Assembly (NCBI GenBank): GCA_017469845.1
Contig: JAFUFP010000011.1
Location: 1 to 64,000, forward strand
DNA: 64,000 bases
Direction of reading: 5' to 3'
Origin: Bacteroidales bacterium
GTDB lineage: Bacteria > Bacteroidota > Bacteroidia > Bacteroidales > UBA932
Below the pieces are notes generated by a model. That model was given only the letters and a program-made list of their open reading frames with translations, was not told where the DNA came from and ran no database searches. Shown piece by piece: positions 36,357 through 46,043 of this stretch. A program made the translations under genes and the position numbers. The first letter of the stretch is position 1; every line of letters begins with the position of its first letter.

Positions 36357-38504
36357 ATGGATACGATAGACACTCTGTTCCCGCACTACGACGAAAAGGG
36401 ACGTGACCTGATTCGCCGTTCATACGACATCGCAGCCGAGTCTCTTGACGGAAAGACAAGGGACAACGGTCATCCTTTCATGGAACATCCGACCAACGTG
36501 GCCCTCATCGTCTCTGACGAAATCGGACTGCAGGCCGAATGTGTCGCCGCCGTGTTCCTTCACGAAGCCGGAAGGCTGAATCCCGACCACAAAAACGATC
36601 TTTCGGGATTCCCCCATGACGTTGTCACAATGGTGGACGGACTTGACAAGATCGCGACCATCAAGCCAAAGGACACCCGTCTGGAAGCGGAGAACTACAA
36701 GAAACTCATCGTCCAGTATTCCACCGATCCCAGGGTCACTGTCCTCAAGATAGCGGACCGCCTCGAAGTGATGCGAAACCTCGAGATGTTCCCCAAGGCT
36801 TCGAAGGAAAGGAAGATCCTTGAGACCCTGATGCTCTATATCCCGCTGGCCCACCAGTTGGGACTCTACAACATGAAAAGCGAAATGGAAGACATCTACT
36901 TCCGCTTCGCCGAACCCGAGCAGTACAGGAGCATCACCAACAAGCTCAAGGCGACCCAGAAGGACCGCGAGAAACTCACCGCCGAGTTCATCGAACCTCT
37001 GAAGAAGAAACTCTCAGATGCGGGAATACATTACAAGCTGAAGATCAGGACCAAGACGGCATATTCCATCTTCAAGAAGATGAAAAAGCAGAAGGTCCCC
37101 TTCGAAGGAGTCTATGACGTGTTCGCCATCAGGTTCATAATCGACTGCGAGCCCGACAGCAAAATAGAGAAGGACCTCTGCTGGAAGGTGTATTCATACG
37201 TGACCGAGGAATACGAACCTGACACCAAGCGTCTTCGCGACTGGCTGACGAACCCCAAGCCCAACGGATACGAGTCCCTTCACATAACGGTCAAGAACAA
37301 GGACGACGCCTACCTCGAAGTCCAGATAAGGACAAAGAGGATGGACGATGAAGCCGAAAACGGTCATGCCGCACACTGGTCATACAAGGGGATAAAACAT
37401 GAGGCGAGCCTCGACAAATGGCTTACGAGCGTAAGGTACAACCTTGAACACGGGAGCACCGCATCCTCAGACGAACTTCCCCAACCTCCGGACAAGGAGA
37501 TCTTCGTCTTCACGCCCTCCGGAGAACTGAGGATCCTGCCGAAAGGAGCCTCCGTCCTTGATTTCGCATTCAACATCCACTCCAACCTCGGCGTCAGATG
37601 TACGGGAGGAAGGGTCAACGGCAAAGCCGTCCCGATCAAGGAAAAGCTCTCCACTGGTGATGTGGTCGAGATAATGAGCGGAAAGAACCAGAAGCCATCG
37701 GCCGACTGGGTGAACTACGTCGTATCGTCCAAAGCGCGAAACAAGATCCGTCAGGTACTCCACGAAGCGGAGTTCCGTGAAGCCGCCGAAGGCAAGGAAC
37801 TTCTCCAGCGACGGCTGAAGAACTGGAAACTTGAACTTCCCGACGAGATGCAGGTGGAGTTCATGAAGAAGAACCGCTACCCTACGATCAAGGAGTTCTA
37901 CTGCGCCCTCGGGAACGGTTCACTTGACGTGAACGTCGTCAAGTCCTTCATCCTCGAGCATGACGAGAAGGAGGCCGAAGCCATCGAGGCGGCAAGAGCG
38001 GCAAGCGCGGACAAACCCAAGTGGGAGGCAAAGCAGAATGACGGAGGAGACGACATCCTCGTCATAAACGCCAAGAACCTCAAGGGTCTCGACTACAAGA
38101 TGGCGAAATGCTGCAACCCGGTATTCGGCGACGACGTGTTCGGATTCGTGACAAGGGATTCGGGAATCAAGATCCACAGGATATCCTGCCCGAACGCTTC
38201 CCGTCTCATTGAAATGTACCCCTACAGGATCCAGAAGGTCAAATGGGCGGAAAGCCCGTCATCGGGTTCATTCCAGTCGACGATCAGGGTGATAACCGAC
38301 CTTGAACCCCATGTGATCAACCAGATAATGGATATAGTGGGAACTTTCAAGGCGAGCCTCCGCGCGTTCAACGTCACGGAGAACAACAGAACCGGAACCT
38401 ACGACATAACGATGAAGGTCTCGGTTCCCTCTACGATGGAACTGGACAAGGTGACTTCGATGATAAGGAACCTTCGCAGTACCCACAAAGTAACCAGACA
38501 GTAG
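36357..38504 (+). CDS. RelA/SpoT family (p)ppGpp synthetase with degenerate HD domain
   Basis: 715 residues in the order HD, synthetase, TGS, zinc/helical and ACT domains. The HD domain (about 20-170) keeps HPTNVA and one His, but the usual LHDVVEDT is LHEAGRLN and the usual ADRLHNMR is ADRLEVMRN, so hydrolysis of ppGpp is probably lost. The synthetase part looks intact: RTKTAYSIFKKMKK, DVFAIRFI, PKPNGYESLH and LEVQIRT. TGS starts at IFVFTPSGELRILPKGASVLDFAF (about 380), and MAKCCNPVFGDDVFGFVTRDSGIKIHR is the zinc-finger/TGS-linked region; the ACT domain ends the protein. Makes the stringent-response alarmone. A separate hydrolase must exist elsewhere in the genome. Confidence 0.9.
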   Translation: MDTIDTLFPHYDEKGRDLIRRSYDIAAESLDGKTRDNGHPFMEHPTNVALIVSDEIGLQAECVAAVFLHEAGRLNPDHKNDLSGFPHDVVTMVDGLDKIATIKPKDTRLEAENYKKLIVQYSTDPRVTVLKIADRLEVMRNLEMFPKASKERKILETLMLYIPLAHQLGLYNMKSEMEDIYFRFAEPEQYRSITNKLKATQKDREKLTAEFIEPLKKKLSDAGIHYKLKIRTKTAYSIFKKMKKQKVPFEGVYDVFAIRFIIDCEPDSKIEKDLCWKVYSYVTEEYEPDTKRLRDWLTNPKPNGYESLHITVKNKDDAYLEVQIRTKRMDDEAENGHAAHWSYKGIKHEASLDKWLTSVRYNLEHGSTASSDELPQPPDKEIFVFTPSGELRILPKGASVLDFAFNIHSNLGVRCTGGRVNGKAVPIKEKLSTGDVVEIMSGKNQKPSADWVNYVVSSKARNKIRQVLHEAEFREAAEGKELLQRRLKNWKLELPDEMQVEFMKKNRYPTIKEFYCALGNGSLDVNVVKSFILEHDEKEAEAIEAARAASADKPKWEAKQNDGGDDILVINAKNLKGLDYKMAKCCNPVFGDDVFGFVTRDSGIKIHRISCPNASRLIEMYPYRIQKVKWAESPSSGSFQSTIRVITDLEPHVINQIMDIVGTFKASLRAFNVTENNRTGTYDITMKVSVPSTMELDKVTSMIRNLRSTHKVTRQ

Positions 38505-38540
38505 CGCTACGCCACAGTGGAGAAAAACGATGCCGGGAGA

Positions 38541-39602
38541 TCACCTTCCGGCATTTCTTGCATTCAGAGCCGCCTGGAAAGCCCTGGCATTGCTCAGATG
38601 CTCAGGATAGGATGCGGCGAAACGGTGAGTTCCGTCCATGTCCGGAGAGGCGCAGAAATAAAGGTACCCGTGGGTATCGGGGTTGAGAACGGCCTCAAGC
38701 GCGGCTTTCTGGGGAACCATGATGGGTCCCGGAGGAAGTCCCGCATACATGTAAGTGTTGTAAGGGGAATCTATCTCCAGATGCCGGTTCAGGATCCTGT
38801 TGACGCTGAATCCCAGAAGATAGGCAACCGTGGGATCAGCCTGGAGCCTCATTCCGATCTTCAGACGGTTAAGATACACTCCCGCTATCGACGGCATCTC
38901 GGGCACGTGGTTCGTTTCTCCCGAAACTATCGAAGCCAGGACTGACACCTGCTTGGGATTGAGGGAGAGTTTTTTCGCCTTGGCCAGATTCTCTTCCGTC
39001 CAGAAGGAATCATACGCTTTCTTCAAACGCTCCAGAATCTCCTCCATCGACTCCGTCCAATACACTTCGTAGGTGTCGGGGATTATGAGAGAGAACACAT
39101 CCTTCGGAGTGAAGCCGAATTTACCCAGGAGCTCGGGATTCCTGAGGGCAACGACAACGTCAAGGGAATCCACCATCATCTGGGAAGATATCTTCTTCGC
39201 GATCACCGTATCGCTTCTCATCGAGCCGGAAAGTACCAGATTCACGGGAGACTGCCATCCGTTCGTCACCATCCTTGCGACGTACATGCTGGAGTTGGAC
39301 GGTATCACTGTATAGTGCCCCGGTTTTATGTCGGCATGCTTGAGCTGAGAGGAAAAGGACCTACGCAGACTCCTTTCCTTCTTGACGCCGCACTTCTCCC
39401 TTATCTGGGAAATGACATCCTCCGCCGAAGTCCCGGGATACACATAGAGTTCCGCTCCGGAAGTGAAGTTGGAACTTCTCCTGTCGTAGTATGCACCATA
39501 AAGAAGAGTTCCACCGACTATGGCGACCAAAGCCAGAAGGATGAGTATTATGCCTACGGCACCATTCTTTCTGCCGCCTTTTTTCACCTTGTTTTCAGAC
39601 AT
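38541..39602 (-). CDS. mltG: Endolytic murein transglycosylase MltG
   Basis: Inner-membrane anchored lytic transglycosylase of 353 residues that cuts nascent peptidoglycan strands and sets their length. One N-terminal membrane helix (VGIILILLALVAIVGGTLLYGAYY) precedes a LysM-like domain and the YceG/MltG catalytic domain. The conserved block reads LASIVSGETNHVPEMPSIAGVYLNRLKIGMRLQADPTVAYLLG; the catalytic Glu before Thr is kept, while the usual preceding Glu-Lys is Ser-Gly. YNTYMYAGLPPGPIMVPQ is also typical. It lies 6 bases after the glucosaminidase gene, an operon for wall cutting. Confidence 0.92.
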   Translation of the reverse strand: MSENKVKKGGRKNGAVGIILILLALVAIVGGTLLYGAYYDRRSSNFTSGAELYVYPGTSAEDVISQIREKCGVKKERSLRRSFSSQLKHADIKPGHYTVIPSNSSMYVARMVTNGWQSPVNLVLSGSMRSDTVIAKKISSQMMVDSLDVVVALRNPELLGKFGFTPKDVFSLIIPDTYEVYWTESMEEILERLKKAYDSFWTEENLAKAKKLSLNPKQVSVLASIVSGETNHVPEMPSIAGVYLNRLKIGMRLQADPTVAYLLGFSVNRILNRHLEIDSPYNTYMYAGLPPGPIMVPQKAALEAVLNPDTHGYLYFCASPDMDGTHRFAASYPEHLSNARAFQAALNARNAGR

Positions 39603-39608
39603 CGGAAA

Positions 39609-40841
39609 CTATTTCTTGATCCTCAGGGCCCTTCTCAGAAGGGATGTGTCCTCACGGAGAAGGACCGTATCACCTTCCCTCAGGACGGGATTCACTGAAG
39701 AATATGAATTCAACTTGACGAGGGATTCCCTCTTGACGGCGAACCTCTGTGCGATATCGCGGAGATTTTCACCGTCCTTTTCGACTATGTACTTGTCAAG
39801 GCCTTTCTCGGTATCGCCTTTCTTCGCCTGGAGATAGACCACCGTTCCGGGAAGGAGTTCCCTCTGGGATGAAAGGTCATTGTAACGGAGGATTTCCTTC
39901 GGGAAGAGATCGTACGAAGAAGCTATTGAAGAGTAGGTATCTCCCTCAATCGAGTATATGAAAGGAACACCGTTCCTCGTATAGACGGGACGTGACAGGG
40001 AGAAGCGGAAAGTTTCTCCGGACTTTTCGACCCTCTTGGCTTCCTCCATGGAAAGGGGTGAAGGAGGGAGGACTTCCTGGGTAGCGTCAACGTACTCCTC
40101 CTCGATCTCCTCGACCTGCTCGGCGGTCATAATGTCGGGGGCTATCTCCTGGACATGCTTTCTGGCCTCTTTCCTCCGGCGCTTTTCTTCCTTTTTCGCC
40201 TGCCTTGCGGACTTTCCGGAACTCTTCGAGACCTTCTCCCCGGATGAAGAGGTTTCACTTATTTTCACTCCGCTGTATGCAGCCGCATCCTTGACGCTCA
40301 TCCTGTCAAACTTCTGGAGATCATTCTCCTCGATGAGTTTGATGAGTTTCGAAGGGTATGCGGGATCGGTAGCGTAACCGGCCTTCTTCAGTCCGTTCGC
40401 CCAAGCCTTGTAGTCGGTCGTCCTGTTCTCGAAGAGGAACTTGTAACGGTCCCAGTATCGTAGGAAATCCGAATGGTCACGGAAGGATGCGAACGGATCG
40501 TCATAAACCCTGAAGCACTCATTCTTGGCGTCGTCATCCTGCCTCATGCTCTTACCCTTCCAATCATGGCACTTGATTCCGAAATGGTTGTTGCCCTTTG
40601 TGGCCAGAGTGGACTGGCCCGCATTGGATTCGAGGAGGCCCTGTGCCAGGGTTATGCTGGCGGGTACTCCGGAACGGTACATTTCACTGACGGCAACGGC
40701 CGCATACTTTCGGATGTAGTCCTCCTTGGGGGAGGCGGCCATATATGTGACGGCTCCGGCGATGATTCCGACAAGAAGCATGGGTACTGCCAGAAGGAAT
40801 CGGGCCGGTCTTTTGCTGGAAAAAGAAAGTCCTTGTTTCAT
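39609..40841 (-). CDS. Glucosaminidase with LysM repeats
   Basis: Wall hydrolase of 410 residues. One N-terminal hydrophobic helix (LLAVPMLLVGIIAGAVTYMAA) anchors or exports it. The FlgJ/LytG-like N-acetylglucosaminidase domain (about 40-185) shows AQGLLESNAGQSTLATKGNNHFGIKC with the catalytic Glu and the typical NNHFGIK. A basic Lys/Arg/Glu coiled linker follows (about 205-245), then two LysM domains at the C-terminus (about 290-345 and 350-400) that bind peptidoglycan. First gene of the pair with mltG. Likely acts on GlcNAc-MurNAc bonds during growth or division. Confidence 0.88.
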   Translation of the reverse strand: MKQGLSFSSKRPARFLLAVPMLLVGIIAGAVTYMAASPKEDYIRKYAAVAVSEMYRSGVPASITLAQGLLESNAGQSTLATKGNNHFGIKCHDWKGKSMRQDDDAKNECFRVYDDPFASFRDHSDFLRYWDRYKFLFENRTTDYKAWANGLKKAGYATDPAYPSKLIKLIEENDLQKFDRMSVKDAAAYSGVKISETSSSGEKVSKSSGKSARQAKKEEKRRRKEARKHVQEIAPDIMTAEQVEEIEEEYVDATQEVLPPSPLSMEEAKRVEKSGETFRFSLSRPVYTRNGVPFIYSIEGDTYSSIASSYDLFPKEILRYNDLSSQRELLPGTVVYLQAKKGDTEKGLDKYIVEKDGENLRDIAQRFAVKRESLVKLNSYSSVNPVLREGDTVLLREDTSLLRRALRIKK

Positions 40842-40894
40842 CGTGAAAATATTTTCCGGAAGTGCAAGTTAGCGAATTAAAGTGAAAAAGAGTC

Positions 40895-41842
40895 CTATCT
40901 TCCCGCTCTTTCCACCTTGTCCTTCATCGGGACATCAAAAACCTCGCCATCGGAAGCCGCATGTGTATCCGGGAATATGCTTTTGCACTCCGCTTCAAAA
41001 AGCGACAGGTCCCTGCAGCGTGAAGAATAATGGCCAACTATCAATTTACCCGCTCCCGCTTCTCGCGCGACCGTCGCCGCCTGGAAAGTCGTGGAATGAT
41101 GCCTCGCCACCGCTTTATCTTCATACTCCCCGACATAAGTGGCTTCATGATAGAGGATATCGACTCCCTTCACCCACGAGGAAAGTTCAGGGAAAGGGGC
41201 GGTGTCGCTCACATAGGCATAACTTCTTGGAGAATAAGGACGGTACGCGGCATCACTGAGACGGATGACGGAACCGTCTTCACGAACGACGTCCTCCCCC
41301 CTTTTCAGGGTACCTATCTCAGTAAGCGAAAGACCGTACTTTTCAACAGCATCCTTCCACACGTTCATCGGAGGCACCTTCTCCCTGAAGAGGAAACCGA
41401 ACGTGTCGATACCGTGATTGAGAGGGAAAGCGAGAACCTCTGTCGATTTGGTGGAAAGGATGACTTCGGGGGATTTCATCGAGAGGGGCGTGAACCTTAT
41501 CTCGAACCCCAATCCGGTCCCCCAGTAAGACAGGAAGAATTTCAACACCGGTGCGAAATTCGACGGTGCGAAAATGTTCAGAGGAACGCTCCTGCTCAGC
41601 ATCCCCATGGTGGAGAGCAGCGGGAAAAGCCCGAAAAGATGATCGCCGTGGATATGGGAAATGAAGATCGAATCCAACTTCATTATCGGGATACCGTAAC
41701 GGATCATCTGCTGCTGTACACCCTCTCCGCAATCTATCAAGAAGGAGCGCCCATGTACCTCCAGTACATGAGCGCTCTGATATTTTCCGACGACCGGCAT
41801 GGCCGAAGCCGTGCCAAGAATCCTCAGTGTGAAATTCATCAC
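40895..41842 (-). CDS. rnz: Ribonuclease Z
   Basis: Metallo-beta-lactamase-fold endonuclease of 315 residues that removes 3' trailers of tRNA precursors. FLIDCGEGVQQQMIRYG and SIFISHIHGDHLFGLFPLLSTMG hold the zinc-binding HxHxDH motif; later DILYHEATYVGEY, RHHSTTFQAATVAREAGAGKLIVGHYSSRC complete the site. This matches the tRNase Z long-form pattern without the extra duplicated domain. It ends the rpsA-rnz unit: 12 bases follow the rpsA stop, a link between translation and tRNA maturation. Confidence 0.94.
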   Translation of the reverse strand: MMNFTLRILGTASAMPVVGKYQSAHVLEVHGRSFLIDCGEGVQQQMIRYGIPIMKLDSIFISHIHGDHLFGLFPLLSTMGMLSRSVPLNIFAPSNFAPVLKFFLSYWGTGLGFEIRFTPLSMKSPEVILSTKSTEVLAFPLNHGIDTFGFLFREKVPPMNVWKDAVEKYGLSLTEIGTLKRGEDVVREDGSVIRLSDAAYRPYSPRSYAYVSDTAPFPELSSWVKGVDILYHEATYVGEYEDKAVARHHSTTFQAATVAREAGAGKLIVGHYSSRCRDLSLFEAECKSIFPDTHAASDGEVFDVPMKDKVERAGR

Positions 41843-41854
41843 AGAAGGGGATGA

Positions 41855-43690
41855 TTATTCACCCTTTGCGAGTTTGTCCTTGAGAGCTGCGAGCTCGGAG
41901 ATGTCACCGAGGGTGGTCTTCTCGATATTGGAGTTGATCTTCTTCACAGCCTTCTTGGTGTTGTCAGCCTCAGTAGCGGCCTTAGCCTCCTTTACCTCAA
42001 CGTAAGTCTTGGCGTGGGAAACGAGGACCCTACGGGTAGAACGACGGAGTTCGACGATCTTGAAAGGAAGAGTCTCACCTACGACAGCAGCCTTGCCATC
42101 TTCCTTGACGAGATCACGTGAGAAGCAGAATGCCTCAACGCCGCCCTCGAGGGTGATGTTGGCTCCCTTGTCAGTAAGGGAAGCGACTGTTCCGTCAACA
42201 ACTGTTCCGACAGGGAACTTGCTCTCGAGCTCATCCCAAGGGTTGGGAAGAAGCTGCTTGTGACCGAGGCTGAGTTTGTGGTTGGCCTCATCGAAGTCGA
42301 GGATGACGACGTCGATCTTGTCACCGGGCTGAACCATCTCTGAAGGATGTTTGATCTTCTCCCAAGAGAGGTCGCTGATGTGAACGAGTCCTTCGATACC
42401 GTCCTCGATCTCAGCGAAGACACCGAAGTTGGTGATATTGCGGACAACTGCGGTCTGCTTGGATCCGATGGGATACCTCTCGCGGATGTTCTCCCAAGGG
42501 TTGGGAACGAGCTGCTTGAGTCCGAGGGACATCTTGCGGGCCTCACGGTCGAGTGAGAGAACCTGAGCCTCAACTTCCTCACCTACCTTCAGGAAATCCT
42601 GGGCGATGCGGAGACGAGGTGACCAAGACATTTCGGAGACGTGGATAAGACCTTCGACACCGGGCTTGATCTCGATGAATGCACCGTAGTCAGCGATGAG
42701 AACAACTTTACCCTTAACCTTGTCACCGACCTTCAGGTCAGGATCGAGGCTCTCCCAAGGATGGGCGGTAAGCTGCTTGAGACCGAGGGCGATCCTCTTC
42801 TGCTGCTCGTTGAAGTCAAGGACAACGACCTTGATCTTCTCATCGAGAGAGACGATCTCCTCAGGATTGTTGATGCGGCCCCAAGAGAGGTCGGTGATGT
42901 GGATGAGACCGTCAACACCGCCGAGATCAACGAATACACCGTAGTTGGTGATGTTCTTGACGGTACCCTCAAGAACCTGACCCTTCTCGAGCTTGCCGAT
43001 GATCTCGCTCTTCTGCTTCTCGAGTTCAGCCTCGAGGAGAGCTTTGTGGGAGACGACGACATTGCGGAACTCCTGGTTGATCTTGACGATCTTGAAGTCC
43101 ATTGTCTGCTCAACATATGCATCGTAGTCGCGGATGGGCTTGATGTCGATCTGTGATCCGGGGAGGAAGGCCTCGATTCCGAATACGTCGACGATCATAC
43201 CGCCCTTCGTGCGGGTCTTGATGAAGCCCTTGACAACATCCTGGTTGTCGTAAGCCGCATTGACCATATCCCAGGAACGGAGCTGGCGTGCTTTCTTGTG
43301 TGAGAGGATGAGCTGACCCTTGCGGTCCTCAGCTGACTCCACGTAAACTTCTACCTTGTCACCGACTTTGAGTTCAGGGTTGTAACGGAACTCGGGAGCG
43401 GGGATGACACCTTCACTCTTGTAACCGATGTTGACGATAACTTCCCTCTTGTTGATACCGGTAACGGTTCCCTCGACGACGTCATTCTCGACGACCTTTG
43501 AGAGGGTCTGATCATAAGCAGCCTCGATAGCGGTCTTGTCAGACTCGCCATAGATGCTCGCCTCGTTCTCGAATGCATCCCAGTCGAACTCCTCGGGAGC
43601 GACGGAAGCATTGCTGAACTTCCTGGTTTCTTTTACGACAGGCTCCTGTGCTTCAGGCTGCTCTGCCGGGTTGATGATTTCTTCTGCCAT
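41855..43690 (-). CDS. rpsA: 30S ribosomal protein S1
   Basis: RNA-binding ribosomal protein of 611 residues made of six S1 (OB-fold) repeats. Each later repeat has the form VGDKVKGKVVLIADYGAFIEI...GLIHVSEMSW...MSLGLKQL. The N-terminal part (1-50) is an acidic lead region, and the C-terminus is a Lys/Ala-rich tail. S1 helps mRNA bind and unwind on the 30S subunit, a role of special weight in Bacteroidota where Shine-Dalgarno sites are weak. Codon use is very regular, as expected for a highly expressed protein. Promoter at 43776-43783 region; rnz follows. Confidence 0.97.
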   Translation of the reverse strand: MAEEIINPAEQPEAQEPVVKETRKFSNASVAPEEFDWDAFENEASIYGESDKTAIEAAYDQTLSKVVENDVVEGTVTGINKREVIVNIGYKSEGVIPAPEFRYNPELKVGDKVEVYVESAEDRKGQLILSHKKARQLRSWDMVNAAYDNQDVVKGFIKTRTKGGMIVDVFGIEAFLPGSQIDIKPIRDYDAYVEQTMDFKIVKINQEFRNVVVSHKALLEAELEKQKSEIIGKLEKGQVLEGTVKNITNYGVFVDLGGVDGLIHITDLSWGRINNPEEIVSLDEKIKVVVLDFNEQQKRIALGLKQLTAHPWESLDPDLKVGDKVKGKVVLIADYGAFIEIKPGVEGLIHVSEMSWSPRLRIAQDFLKVGEEVEAQVLSLDREARKMSLGLKQLVPNPWENIRERYPIGSKQTAVVRNITNFGVFAEIEDGIEGLVHISDLSWEKIKHPSEMVQPGDKIDVVILDFDEANHKLSLGHKQLLPNPWDELESKFPVGTVVDGTVASLTDKGANITLEGGVEAFCFSRDLVKEDGKAAVVGETLPFKIVELRRSTRRVLVSHAKTYVEVKEAKAATEADNTKKAVKKINSNIEKTTLGDISELAALKDKLAKGE

Positions 43691-43775
43691 AATTTTTGAT
43701 AAAAAACTAGTGGTTTAACATTATTTATTGAGCCCTCCGGAAAAGAAAAAATGCCCTCCTCCGGAAAAAGGCGGG

Positions 43776-43805
43776 CAAATATAGTGATTTTTTTCTGACT
43801 GACAA
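43776..43805 (-). promoter_or_regulatory. Promoter of rpsA
   Basis: Minus-strand TATATTTG (43776-43783) with TTG about 19 bases further upstream (43803-43805). The leader between it and the start is about 85 bases and contains an imperfect GCCC/GGGC hairpin. Confidence 0.6.
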
Positions 43806-43839
43806 TGCTTAAGCGGTCATTTTCCGAAAAATCAGTCCT

Positions 43840-45657
43840 CTAATCAAGTTTGAAGATGACGGGGAATGTGTAAGTCACAGGAACCGGATTCCCTTTCGAA
43901 CGTCCGGGAGTCCACTTCGGGGAAGAAGACACGACCCTCACCGCTTCGGCGTCCAGCAGTTCATTCACTCCACGGAGCACCTTGACATCTTTCACGGAAC
44001 CGTCAATGTCAACAACAAAAGTTACGGTAACCCGCCCCTGTACCTTGGCCGCTTTCGCCTCCTCGGGATATTTGAGATTGGATGTGACCCACTTGGAGAA
44101 TTCATTCGCATCACCTCCATTGAAAGTTGGTTTTTCGTCGATCAGCTGGAAGGGTACGCTTTCGCCTTGGGGGAGTTCGCCCGCATTCTTTGTGACTATC
44201 ATTATCACACCGTCGGCTTTGCCTGACATGGCTTTTGCCGCTTCGTCCTTCAGGACCGTGATGGATTTGATGTCATTCGGGTTGATGTCGTCAAGCTTTC
44301 CTTCGAATTTCTTTCCGTCCACGAAGATCTCCGCATCGGGGTCGGCGGGATCATTCCTATGGACCAGTTCCCTGAAACTTTCGGCGGACTGGGGGTCGGA
44401 GAACAACTCTGAAGTGGATTTGGAATCCCCCTTCAACTGGAATATCACCGGGAAAGTGTAAGTCACCGCCACAGGTTCTCCCTTCATCTTGCCGGGAGAC
44501 CATTTCGGGGAAGCACTCACAACTCTCACGGCCTCATTGTCCAAAAGTTCATGCGCTTCGCGGAGGACTTTCACTCCATAGACGGATCCGTCCTTTCCGA
44601 CGGTAAACTGGAGAGTCACCCTTCCCTGGATATTGTTGTCTTTCGCCTCCTTGGGATAAACGAGTTGGGAATTCACCCACATCGAGAACTTACTGGCGTC
44701 ACCTCCGTCAAAGGTGGGTTTCACTTCTACCATCTGGAAAGGGACGCTGCCATCGTTCTGGGGCGACTGCTGGATGCCTTGGGGTTCGACATACACGACT
44801 TTCGTCCTGGAATTCGCCAGAAGGCAAGCCGCGAAAAGGGGTACAACGAGAAGGAGTCTCGCCAGAGGTCGGCGGGAGGATATCGATGCGTTCATCATGT
44901 CAATACGGTTTTTGAGATTGCCGGAGGTGAGATTGCTGACTAACGGATATCCTCCGCTGGAAAGCACTTCCTCCACTAAAAAGATCTGGTAATCCGTCAC
45001 CCGGACACCGGAATCGATAACGGCAGCATCAGCCTGGAACTCATGAATGGAGCGAAGATCTTTCCTCAGAAGCCAAACGAAAGGATTGAACCACTGAAGG
45101 GCGCATACGGCTCCGCAGAGCTGGATATCGGCGGAATGCCCCAAACGGACATGGGCCTTTTCATGAGTGACAAGGGCCCTGTCGGGAGAGGGCATATCAT
45201 TCTCGGGTACGACCATAGTGGAAAAGAAGCTGAAAGGAACCTTTACCTTTGAAGAAACTTTCACCTCCGTTCCGTCCGGAAGGACTGCATCCGAAGAGGA
45301 TGATATTAACCTTCGGACGGAAGCGACCGCATAAATGTTGTACAGAAGAACCGCCACTGCGCCAATGCAGTAAAGAACAGTAAGAACTCCCCATACCGAC
45401 ACGGTTCCCGCATTCAGTGCAGGTTGAGTGTCAAAAAGAACGGGTTCACCCGCTGACACAGTCTCCGTCGGAAGCTCGACCGTCCTGGTGAAGGTCAGTA
45501 CAAGCAGAGGCACAACGAAGGAGAAAGCCATCGTGGCAAGAAGGTATACGCGACTTTCCGCATGAAGGGTTTTTCCCCTCAAGGTGAAGCGCCACAGGAG
45601 ATAGAAAGCGGCCAATACGGCGGAGGCTTTCAGGATGTATACGAGAAACGCTTCCAT
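43840..45657 (-). CDS. BlaR1-like M56 metallopeptidase with two TonB C-terminal domains and a plug-like segment
   Basis: Membrane protein of 605 residues. The N-terminal third has several membrane helices and the M56 domain with zinc motif VTHEKAHVRLGH and the partner HEFQADAAV, so it is probably an active sensor protease. After a further helix (LLLVVPLFAACLLANS) comes a periplasmic TonB C-terminal domain (about 305-415), then a segment IFVDGKKFEGKLDDINPNDIKSITVLKDEAAKA resembling the start of SusC-type plug domains, then a second TonB domain (about 505-605). In BlaR1 systems the protease cuts BlaI when an inducer binds. It starts 4 bases after the BlaI stop. The trigger is unknown. Confidence 0.85.
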   Translation of the reverse strand: MEAFLVYILKASAVLAAFYLLWRFTLRGKTLHAESRVYLLATMAFSFVVPLLVLTFTRTVELPTETVSAGEPVLFDTQPALNAGTVSVWGVLTVLYCIGAVAVLLYNIYAVASVRRLISSSSDAVLPDGTEVKVSSKVKVPFSFFSTMVVPENDMPSPDRALVTHEKAHVRLGHSADIQLCGAVCALQWFNPFVWLLRKDLRSIHEFQADAAVIDSGVRVTDYQIFLVEEVLSSGGYPLVSNLTSGNLKNRIDMMNASISSRRPLARLLLVVPLFAACLLANSRTKVVYVEPQGIQQSPQNDGSVPFQMVEVKPTFDGGDASKFSMWVNSQLVYPKEAKDNNIQGRVTLQFTVGKDGSVYGVKVLREAHELLDNEAVRVVSASPKWSPGKMKGEPVAVTYTFPVIFQLKGDSKSTSELFSDPQSAESFRELVHRNDPADPDAEIFVDGKKFEGKLDDINPNDIKSITVLKDEAAKAMSGKADGVIMIVTKNAGELPQGESVPFQLIDEKPTFNGGDANEFSKWVTSNLKYPEEAKAAKVQGRVTVTFVVDIDGSVKDVKVLRGVNELLDAEAVRVVSSSPKWTPGRSKGNPVPVTYTFPVIFKLD

Positions 45658-45661
45658 TGCT

Positions 45662-46036
45662 TCAATCTTTTTGTTCAGACTGCTCTTTCTTCAGTTTTCT
45701 TACGAGCTGCTCAAGTTCCTCAAGGCTTATCTTCTCTTCACGTACCAGGGAAGACACCGCGCTGAGATAGGAGTTGCCGAAAAAGTTGTTGACCAGACCG
45801 GAAAGGGAATCACTTCGGAAATCCTCCTTCCCCACTATCGGATAATAGCGGTAGCCGTTACCGAAGGTTTCGTGGCCGAGGAAGCCGTCCTTTTCAAGGG
45901 TCCTCACCTGGGTGGAGAGGGTGTTGATATGGGGACGCGGCTCGGGGTAGAGTTCGAGCATGTCCTTGACGAACATCTTTCCGTTCGCCCAGAACTTCTC
46001 CATGATGTACATCTCTTTTTTAGTCAGTTTGCGCAT
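45662..46036 (-). CDS. BlaI/MecI-type transcriptional repressor
   Basis: Winged-helix repressor of 124 residues from the ATG at 46036; the longer in-frame Met at 46081 would add residues inside the operator. RKLTKKEMYIMEKFWANGKMFVKDMLELY and HINTLSTQVRTLEKDGFLGHE are the DNA-binding helix pair and wing of the BlaI family; the C-terminal helices form the dimer part. It should repress its own operon and be cleaved by the M56 partner encoded 4 bases downstream. A perfect 14-bp palindrome AAAAAGTACTTTTT lies 7 bases upstream of its start. Confidence 0.9.
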   Translation of the reverse strand: MRKLTKKEMYIMEKFWANGKMFVKDMLELYPEPRPHINTLSTQVRTLEKDGFLGHETFGNGYRYYPIVGKEDFRSDSLSGLVNNFFGNSYLSAVSSLVREEKISLEELEQLVRKLKKEQSEQKD

Positions 46037-46043
46037 ATGATAT

